A stretch of DNA of 12,522 bases, taken from Burkholderiales bacterium UBA2647 (GTDB lineage: Bacteria; Pseudomonadota; Gammaproteobacteria; Burkholderiales; Burkholderiaceae_E). The notes under the pieces were generated by a model. That model was not told the DNA's origin. It did no database searches and saw only the letters and a program-made list of their open reading frames with translations. The DNA lies in assembly GCA_002359635.1 (NCBI GenBank), contig DENJ01000018.1:5133-17654 (forward strand), written 5' to 3'. Of the stretch, positions 7,500-12,522 are shown one piece after another (positions within the stretch are counted from its first letter, which is position 1; each line of letters begins with the position of its first letter). A program made the translations under genes and the position numbers.

Positions 7500-8548
7500 G
7501 CAACACCCCGTCGCTGCTGGAGATTAGCCACCCAGGACTGGTGCTCCAGGTACCAGGCAATGGTTTTTCGAATGCCGGAGTGAAAGCTTTCTGCAGGCTG
7601 CCAGGCCAATTCCTTTCGAATCTTGCTGGCATCGATCGCATAACGTCGGTCGTGTCCCGGGCGGTCCTTCACAAACTGAATTTGTTCCCGATAAGACTTG
7701 CGGTCTGCGCGAGGTCTTAACGCATCCAGCAAATCGCAGAGGCTTTCAACCACCGCCAGGTTATTCATTTCGGCATCACCGCCAATGTTGTAAACCTCAC
7801 CGGGCCTTCCCCTTTCGAGAACCGCTCGGATGGCTACGCAGTGATCCCGCACATAAAGCCAGTCGCGGATGTTTTTACCGTCGCCGTAGACCGGAAGCGC
7901 TTTTCCTTGCATCGCATGGCTGATCATCAAGGGGATCAACTTTTCCGGAAACTGAAACGGTCCATAATTATTGGAACAGTTTGTTGTAAGCGTGGGTAAG
8001 CCGTAGGTGTGATGCCATGCACGAACCAAATGATCGCTTGCAGCTTTGCTCGCTGAGTAGGGACTGTTTGGCGCATAGGGGGTGCTTTCATGAAAGGGCG
8101 GATCGTTCTCGGATAAGGATCCATAAACTTCATCGGTTGAAACATGCAAAAAACGAAAACGCTCTTTTTCTGCGCTTCCACTTGCAAGGCTTGCCCACCA
8201 GTCACGCGCCGACTGCAGCAGGTTGAAGGTTCCGATCACGTTGGTGTGGATAAAGTCTCCCGGACCATCAATCGATCGATCCACGTGGCTTTCGGCTGCG
8301 AAGTGCACGATTGCCCTTGGCCTTGCCTGCTGAATCACCGACTGAACCGCGGGGAAATCCCTCAGGTTTGTGTGCGAAAACAACACCTGCCCGTCAAAAC
8401 GCCCCTGCTGGCCCACCGAGACCAGATTTTCCAGATTACCCGCATAACTGAGGCAATCCAGCACAAGCACAGACTCGCTTGTCGTCGCGACCCAGTCCAG
8501 TACAAAGTTTGAACCAATGAATCCCGCACCGCCTGTGACAATGATCAT
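7496..8548 (-). CDS. rmlB: dTDP-glucose 4,6-dehydratase
   Basis: The second step of dTDP-L-rhamnose synthesis: NAD+-dependent dehydration of dTDP-glucose to dTDP-4-dehydro-6-deoxyglucose. The 350 residues match the family. It is an extended short-chain dehydrogenase with VTGGAGFIGSNF (4-15) as NAD-binding motif, HFAAESHVDRSI (82-93), the catalytic STDEVYG (T138-D139-E140) and Y164-x3-K168 in YSASKAASDHL, then TNCSNNYGPFQFPEKLIPL. It is the first gene of the minus-strand operon rmlB-A-C-D-glycosyltransferase. The ATG at 8548 is the natural family start although no Shine-Dalgarno precedes it. Confidence 0.97.
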   Translation of the reverse strand: MIIVTGGAGFIGSNFVLDWVATTSESVLVLDCLSYAGNLENLVSVGQQGRFDGQVLFSHTNLRDFPAVQSVIQQARPRAIVHFAAESHVDRSIDGPGDFIHTNVIGTFNLLQSARDWWASLASGSAEKERFRFLHVSTDEVYGSLSENDPPFHESTPYAPNSPYSASKAASDHLVRAWHHTYGLPTLTTNCSNNYGPFQFPEKLIPLMISHAMQGKALPVYGDGKNIRDWLYVRDHCVAIRAVLERGRPGEVYNIGGDAEMNNLAVVESLCDLLDALRPRADRKSYREQIQFVKDRPGHDRRYAIDASKIRKELAWQPAESFHSGIRKTIAWYLEHQSWVANLQQRRGVA

Positions 8549-8668
8549 AAAACTGTGGAAAAATAGAGTTTCTGCATCGGTCCCATTGTATAGATTTACG
8601 CTTTGCGAATTTGTACTTCAGTCCGCACCCAGATCAACCGCGCCGAACAAAAGACGAAGAAAACGCTT
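8549..8668. promoter_or_regulatory. Divergent intergenic region between the rml operon and a GT2 gene, with candidate -10 boxes
   Basis: This is the only gap from which both the minus-strand rml operon and the plus-strand glycosyltransferase-apaH pair could be started. It is more AT-rich than the neighbouring genes. On the minus strand TACAAT (complement of 8585-8590) is a good -10 candidate about 36 bases before the rmlB ATG. The same spot read on the plus strand gives TATAGA (8589-8594). I could not find a convincing -35 at normal spacing for either. No clear operator repeat is visible. Confidence 0.3.
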
Positions 8669-9670
8669 GTGAACAAACCCCTCTCGAACCATTTTCTTAG
8701 CAGCCTTCTTCCACTTCTCCCCGTTCGGCGCCCTCTGATTCACGTCGATGGCTTGGTGACCCTATCGGTGATCAGCCATGGGCACGGCGATGTGATTACC
8801 GGCTTGCTTGAAGACATCGCGCGGTGCAAGCCCAAACGTCTTGCGCAAATCGTGATCACCTTGAATCTGAGCGAACCGAGGCCCGAAATACCGCTCGGCC
8901 TGGACGTTCCGATTCACTGGTGCGCGAATCCTTATCCGAAGGGCTTTGGTGCTAACCACAACGCAGCCTTTCGCTATTGCGACACCGAGTGGTTTGCCGT
9001 GGTAAACCCGGATATTCGCTTTGACAAGGATCCATTTGAACCGCTGATTGCGCACGCAGGCGAAGACTTCGGTTTGGTCGGACCGCGTGTTCTTGAATCC
9101 GATGGGCGCATCGCCGATGCAGCGCGTGGGCTGATAACACCCTGGGAAATCATAGCCCGCCGGATCAGACCGCGATCACCGCTTCGCTATCCGGCTTGGA
9201 TGGCAGGCATGTTTCTGGTCGTCCGATCGGAAGCCTACAAAGGTGTTGGTGGATTCGATGAACGTTTTCATTTGTATTGCGAAGACTTTGACCTCTGCGC
9301 CCGTATCCGTTTACTTGGCTGGCCTATCGGGCTTAGCGATGACGCAAGGGTGATTCATGATGCACGTCGCGCAAGTCACGACTCGCCGCAACACTTGTTT
9401 TGGCATGTTTGCAGCTTGTTGATGATGTGGTGCTCGCGCAGCTGGTGGCGGTATCGACGCCTGCTGCGCCGTGAGGCGCCGAATCGCTTGCCGCAGCGCG
9501 CGCGAAAAACACAAAGGCTTGGATCGCAGGCATTTGCCGCTGACGCTTCTGCACCGCATCCGCTGTCAGATCAGGCAAGGGCCATCACATCAAGCCACGA
9601 GAAGAAGACAGACATGCAGGATGCCGATGCACAGCCTGCACTTGAATCGAGCGTATCGCAGTCCCGGTAA
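8669..9670 (+). CDS. GT2 family glycosyltransferase, WbbL/rhamnosyltransferase-like
   Basis: The open frame begins at a TTG (8603), but I favour the GTG at 8669 (333 residues, N-terminus V/M-NKPLSNHF); a GTG at 8756 just before the domain is also possible. The GT-A domain begins at TLSVISHGHGD (31-41) and has YPKGFGANHNAAFRY (89-103), NPDIRF (113-118) as the DxD-type site, then the acceptor-side block GMFLVVRSEAY, GGFDERFHLYCEDFDLCARI near 200-220 with the catalytic ED. This arrangement resembles WbbL-type rhamnosyltransferases that start O-antigen chains, but the donor is inferred. The C-terminus is strongly basic with Trp/Arg clusters (SRSWWRYRRLLRRE), suitable for peripheral membrane contact, and ends in a low-complexity tail. 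It lies 20 bases upstream of apaH. Confidence 0.88.
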   Translation: MNKPLSNHFLSSLLPLLPVRRPLIHVDGLVTLSVISHGHGDVITGLLEDIARCKPKRLAQIVITLNLSEPRPEIPLGLDVPIHWCANPYPKGFGANHNAAFRYCDTEWFAVVNPDIRFDKDPFEPLIAHAGEDFGLVGPRVLESDGRIADAARGLITPWEIIARRIRPRSPLRYPAWMAGMFLVVRSEAYKGVGGFDERFHLYCEDFDLCARIRLLGWPIGLSDDARVIHDARRASHDSPQHLFWHVCSLLMMWCSRSWWRYRRLLRREAPNRLPQRARKTQRLGSQAFAADASAPHPLSDQARAITSSHEKKTDMQDADAQPALESSVSQSR

Positions 9671-9690
9671 GCTGCGCACTACAATGCCGC

Positions 9691-10533
9691 ATGGGTCTGG
9701 AACAAACCTGGGCGATTGGCGATATCCAAGGCTGCTTTGACGAGTTTATCGAGCTTGTCGAACGCATCGACGCACGCAGCCTGGAACCAGGCCAGGCGCG
9801 ACTATGGCTGGTCGGAGATCTGATCAACCGCGGCCCATCCTCTTTGGAGGTTCTACGATGGGTGATGGCCAACGAAGGCCGATGCAAGGTGGTGCTGGGT
9901 AACCATGATTTAAATTTTCTTGCGGTCTCTGCCGGTGTGCGAAGGCTTAAGCCCGACGACACCCTCGATGATTTGCTCGACTCCAAGGATCGCAAGGCCT
10001 TTGTGCACTGGCTAAGGCATCAGCAACTCGCGCACTTTCAAGACGACATCTTGATGGTCCACGCAGGCGTGCTTCCGCCATGGACGGTTGCAATGACGCT
10101 TGCCTATGCCGCAGAAATCGAGTTTCGCTTGCAATCGCCGGACTGGAAGCGATTTCTTGCCCAAATGTATGGCAACGAACCGAACCAGTGGCGAGTGGAC
10201 CTCAGAGGTCCGGACCGGCGTCGCGTGAGCGTGAATGCGCTCACGCGGCTGCGCTTTTGTAGCCCCGATTCGGTGATGGAGTTGGCAAGCAAAGAAGCAG
10301 CGAGCCAGGCACCTAAAGGCTTTTTCCCCTGGTTTGCGCTGCCCGATCGGGCTTGCAGCCAACAAGTGATTGTGTTTGGGCATTGGTCAGCTCTGGGGCT
10401 GATCAACACCTCAAAAGTTATTGCGCTCGATACCGGTTGTGTTTGGGGCGGAGCGCTCACAGCGATCAATTTGCAAAGCCGTGAGTTGATCCAGGTGCCC
10501 TCACGGCAAACCGCCAGAAAATCCTTGTCTTAA
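9691..10533 (+). CDS. apaH: Symmetrical bis(5'-nucleosyl)-tetraphosphatase (diadenosine tetraphosphatase)
   Basis: Hydrolyses Ap4A to two ADP in the cytosol and also removes Np4 caps from RNA in bacteria. The 280 residues match ApaH. All metallophosphatase motifs are present: GDIQGC (10-15), GDLINRG (42-48), GNHD (70-73), MVHAGVLPPW near 123-132, FGHWSALG near 230-237, and LDTGCVWGGAL near 248-258. The conserved NALTRLRFC block is also visible. The start at 9691 gives the expected N-terminus but lacks a Shine-Dalgarno; TACAAT ends six bases before the ATG. A cluster of perfect inverted repeats lies within the gene (10197-10247). In Burkholderiales apaH often borders the O-antigen cluster, which fits this position. 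Its stop interlocks with that of plsC. Confidence 0.96.
   Translation: MGLEQTWAIGDIQGCFDEFIELVERIDARSLEPGQARLWLVGDLINRGPSSLEVLRWVMANEGRCKVVLGNHDLNFLAVSAGVRRLKPDDTLDDLLDSKDRKAFVHWLRHQQLAHFQDDILMVHAGVLPPWTVAMTLAYAAEIEFRLQSPDWKRFLAQMYGNEPNQWRVDLRGPDRRRVSVNALTRLRFCSPDSVMELASKEAASQAPKGFFPWFALPDRACSQQVIVFGHWSALGLINTSKVIALDTGCVWGGALTAINLQSRELIQVPSRQTARKSLS
10197..10247. repeat. Cluster of three perfect inverted repeats inside apaH
   Basis: Three structures sit within 51 bases: GGACCTC-A-GAGGTCC (10197-10211, 7-bp arms with one central base); GGTCCGGACC (10207-10216), a perfect 10-bp palindrome sharing its left half with the first; and CGCGTGAGCG / CGCTCACGCG (10222-10231 and 10238-10247), perfect 10-bp arms around the 6-nt loop TGAATG. 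The GGTCC at 10207-10211 can pair with GGACC on either side. The region encodes the DLRGPDRRRVSVNALTR part of ApaH. No U tract follows. Confidence 0.8.
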
Positions 10534-11282
10534 TCATTGTCTTGCCTGTGATATTCGAGCATTTGCTCACGGACTTTGGCCGCTAACTGCTGTCGTGTGA
10601 GGCCCTCACTCGGAATCGCATCGAGCAGCTTCAGCCGGACCTCGATACCGGTTGCGGCAAGAACAGCCACTGCGCAGTCGACCAGGCTTAAATCATCGAT
10701 AAAGGCCGGCGCCAGGCTACGATGGCCTGCTTGCCAATAGCTGATCACAAGCGGCCTCACCATCGCCTGAGCGCGCACCGCTGCCTCGAACAAATTGGCA
10801 TGAAAAGGCAGCACTTGCGAGCCGTCGCTGGTGGTGCCTTCCGGGAAAAAGCTCACCACTTCGCCAGCACGAAGCTGATCTGCCATTGTTTTAAGAACGT
10901 CATGAACGGCATGACGTTTTCCCCGCTCAATAAAAATCGTGCCGGTACGCGCACACAAGGTGCCGATCAGAGGCCAATCGCGAATTTCGCTTTTGGCGAT
11001 AAAGTGGACTGGGCGCAAAGCGTCGAGTACAAGAATGTCGATAAAACTGATGTGATTCATCACCACCAACTCGCCGCGCTCAGGCGCGTTGAAGCCTTGA
11101 TCGGAGGGCATGACGGTGAGCCGAAGTCCGCAACAACGCAACATGTGTCGCGACCAAGATCGTTTGATCGCAAGGCGAGGCGCTGCCCCCAGGATCGGGT
11201 AGAGCAACACAACGGCGAGAAATCCCCAGAGAACCGTCAGCGTGAGCCATAGAGCTCGTGTAACAAGTCGAAACAAGCGCAT
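10530..11282 (-). CDS. plsC: 1-acyl-sn-glycerol-3-phosphate acyltransferase (PlsC family)
   Basis: Probably transfers an acyl chain to lysophosphatidic acid, giving phosphatidic acid at the inner membrane; some relatives instead acylate ornithine lipids or other lysolipids. From the ATG at 11282 the protein has 250 residues, the usual PlsC length. A hydrophobic N-terminal helix (about 9-34) is followed by motif I NHISFID (His77-x4-Asp82), FIAKSEIRDWPLIG (94-107), FIERGKR (117-123), motif III FFPEGTTSDG (145-154) and PLVISYWQAG. The frame can be extended to a TTG at 11390, but that overlaps the divergent glycosyltransferase start and adds residues unlike the family, so I reject it; a GTG at 11303 is another alternative. 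No strong Shine-Dalgarno precedes any candidate. A perfect 8-bp inverted repeat lies at 10896-10918. Confidence 0.9.
   Translation of the reverse strand: MRLFRLVTRALWLTLTVLWGFLAVVLLYPILGAAPRLAIKRSWSRHMLRCCGLRLTVMPSDQGFNAPERGELVVMNHISFIDILVLDALRPVHFIAKSEIRDWPLIGTLCARTGTIFIERGKRHAVHDVLKTMADQLRAGEVVSFFPEGTTSDGSQVLPFHANLFEAAVRAQAMVRPLVISYWQAGHRSLAPAFIDDLSLVDCAVAVLAATGIEVRLKLLDAIPSEGLTRQQLAAKVREQMLEYHRQDND
10896..10918. repeat. Inverted repeat inside plsC
   Basis: AACGTCAT (10896-10903) and ATGACGTT (10911-10918) are exact reverse complements around a 7-base loop. On the minus strand they encode residues near ERGKRHAVHDVLK. On the plus strand the right arm runs into TT and CCCC, not a real U tract. 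It could be a stem-loop or a dyad binding site, or chance. Confidence 0.55.
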
Positions 11283-11341
11283 GACGATATGATCCAACCT
11301 CACAAAAAACTGCGATGAGCCGATGTGAAAGCGAGTTGTCC
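11283..11341. promoter_or_regulatory. Short divergent intergenic region between plsC and a GT2 gene
   Basis: If plsC starts at 11282 and the glycosyltransferase at 11342, these 59 bases are all that separates two divergent genes, so their promoters must overlap each other or the coding ends. I see no convincing -35/-10 pair. An alternative in-frame ATG for the glycosyltransferase lies inside it at 11315. Confidence 0.3.
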
Positions 11342-12484
11342 ATGAGGCCTGTTGCAATTCACGTCTTGATGGTGAATTTTCATCAGTCAACGCTTTGTGC
11401 AGCGTCGATCAGAGCGCTGCTTCAAAACAATTACCCCGCCTTAGCTTTTGAGGGTATCAGCCTTCACATCCATTGGATCGACAACGAAGCAGCGCTTCAT
11501 GATCCCGTTCGTGAAAGCTTAGCATTGCAACTCAAGGAGCTTGTTCAAACCGAGCATCAGGAGATGCTGCATTGGCATCTGCACTGCTTTGAGCAAAACC
11601 TTGGCTTTGGACGGGCCTGCCAGAAGATTTTCGAGCAACTGCCCGCTGAGGACTGCCTGCTTTTGCTCAATCCAGACACCAAGCTCGAAGGCTTGGGCTT
11701 GATGGTGAAAGCCTTACTTCGGGCGGGCGATCGAGTAGCCGGTGTCGGACCTCAAAGCTTCTGGGACGAGGCCTTTGAGTTTTTCCTACCACCCACGCCC
11801 CTCATCGATGCAAGCTTCATCACAAGCGAAGCCATGGCTCAGTCCCTGCCTTCTTTTGCCCATCATCGATCCCGTCAGTTTCGCAAGGCCGCTATAGAAC
11901 TCTGGCAAGCCAGCCAGCTCACCCCTGTGGCCGCGCTTTCAGGCGCATGCGCCTTGTTGCGGATTGATGCACTGAAGCGCTGCGGCGGACTTTTTGACCC
12001 AGCTTATTTCATGTACTGGGAAGACAGTGATCTGATGATGCGCTTGAATCGCAATGGATATACACTTTATATTGAACCAGCAGCAAGGCTCATACATGCA
12101 TACACCCATCATCCAGCCAAATCAGCCATGATTGAAGCAGGCCGGAAAATTTATGGCCAGCGATGGGATATTGCGCCTTGGTGGGACGCAGCGCATTGGC
12201 CCAAGCGCTCAGGCCCAAGTCTGATGGCAAGCCTTGTCGTGCCGATCGGCACCGATCTGATGATCGACGCACCCGACCAGACCGGAACAATTCTTTGGGA
12301 ATTCAGTCTTTCTGCGGATTTCGTACCCTCAATCGGGCGATTTGCGAGGGACTTCCAACTGCCCTGGTCCTTGTTGTCTGGCGTCGCAAGCGTTTCGTGC
12401 TTTGTGCGTCGAATCAGTCCTGCGCGCGATGATTGCTGGGCGATTACGATTGCGGACTCAAGCACAGCGCTTCATTTACCTTAG
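11342..12484 (+). CDS. GT2 family glycosyltransferase with unassigned C-terminal extension
   Basis: I prefer the ATG at 11342 (380 residues, MRPVAIHVLMVNFHQS), which places the first beta strand at the N-terminus; an ATG at 11315 adds nine residues without a better ribosome site. GT-A features: HWIDNEA (44-50), FEQNLGFGRACQKI (83-96), LLLLNPDTKLEG (106-117) as DxD-type site, GACALLRIDALKRCGGLFDP (201-220), and FMYWEDSDLMMRLNRNGY (223-240) with the ED catalytic pair, then the IHAYTHHPAKS end motif. About 100 residues after this (281-380) do not resemble the GT2 core; they look beta-rich with several Trp and no membrane helix. The gene lies beyond apaH and plsC, outside the usual boundary of the cluster. 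Donor and acceptor are unknown. Confidence 0.87.
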   Translation: MRPVAIHVLMVNFHQSTLCAASIRALLQNNYPALAFEGISLHIHWIDNEAALHDPVRESLALQLKELVQTEHQEMLHWHLHCFEQNLGFGRACQKIFEQLPAEDCLLLLNPDTKLEGLGLMVKALLRAGDRVAGVGPQSFWDEAFEFFLPPTPLIDASFITSEAMAQSLPSFAHHRSRQFRKAAIELWQASQLTPVAALSGACALLRIDALKRCGGLFDPAYFMYWEDSDLMMRLNRNGYTLYIEPAARLIHAYTHHPAKSAMIEAGRKIYGQRWDIAPWWDAAHWPKRSGPSLMASLVVPIGTDLMIDAPDQTGTILWEFSLSADFVPSIGRFARDFQLPWSLLSGVASVSCFVRRISPARDDCWAITIADSSTALHLP

Positions 12485-12522
12485 CGCGGAAACATCTGAC
12501 GCTCGACCGCTGCGCAAATCGC
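12481..12522 (-). CDS. C-terminal end of an unidentified gene entering from the right
   Basis: Read on the minus strand, the last 42 bases give AICAAVERQMFPR followed by TAA (12481-12483), open to the window edge. It is only 13 residues, too short to identify. The idea that it is real rests on plausible composition and on its stop meeting the glycosyltransferase stop in the same four-base overlap seen at the other two convergent pairs of this window. Confidence 0.35.
   Translation of the reverse strand, partial: AICAAVERQMFPR

Noticed and set aside
8264..8280. ATCAATCGATCGATCC as a tandem repeat or operator in rmlB
   Set aside because: It is a short run of overlapping GATC/CGAT units coding for the conserved VDRSIDG stretch; it is better counted with the general CGATCG excess.
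10597..10609. GTGAGG-C-CCTCAC palindrome in plsC as an apaH terminator
   Set aside because: The single-base centre leaves only a short stem once a loop is allowed, and no U tract follows.
11283..11390. The longer PlsC frame starting at TTG 11390
   Set aside because: It would overlap the start of the divergent glycosyltransferase, uses a rare start codon, and exceeds the usual PlsC length; ATG 11282 fits better.

Overview
The window looks like the edge of a surface-polysaccharide locus (O-antigen, capsule or exopolysaccharide) from a Gram-negative proteobacterium, most likely a betaproteobacterium of the Burkholderiales. The grounds are a rhamnose gene order rmlB-rmlA-rmlC-rmlD next to apaH, which I recall flanking O-antigen clusters in Burkholderia, plus a moderately GC-rich, densely coding sequence. 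The assignment rests on recognition by eye, not on a search.

Layout: (a) 1-2612, plus strand: the 3' part of a large glycosyltransferase whose start lies before the window, with a GT2 domain followed by a GT4-like domain. (b) 2683-4116, plus: manC/algA-type bifunctional GDP-mannose pyrophosphorylase / phosphomannose isomerase. (c) 4113-8548, minus: a compact five-gene operon read rmlB, rmlA, rmlC, rmlD, then a GT2 glycosyltransferase. (d) 8669-10533, plus: a GT2 glycosyltransferase (WbbL-like) and apaH. (e) 10530-11282, minus: a PlsC-family acyltransferase. (f) 11342-12484, plus: a GT2 glycosyltransferase with an unassigned C-terminal extension. (g) 12481-12522, minus: apparently the last 13 codons of another gene that enters from the right.

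How it fits together: RmlA, B, C and D turn glucose-1-phosphate and dTTP into dTDP-L-rhamnose, ManC makes GDP-mannose, and four glycosyltransferases presumably assemble these and other sugars on a lipid carrier at the inner membrane. ApaH (Ap4A hydrolysis) and PlsC (phosphatidic acid synthesis) are housekeeping genes that mark the flank of the cluster. No flippase, polymerase, ABC exporter or ligase is present, so the export route cannot be read from this window.

No stretch longer than 300 bases lacks a gene. I see no RNA gene, mobile element, CRISPR array or origin. I do not see a clearly new biological system. The most unusual structure is at the DNA level: all three convergent gene pairs end on a shared four-base YTAR stop-codon overlap, apaH carries a tight cluster of perfect inverted repeats, rmlC contains a 16-bp perfect palindrome, and the hexamer CGATCG is scattered well above chance.
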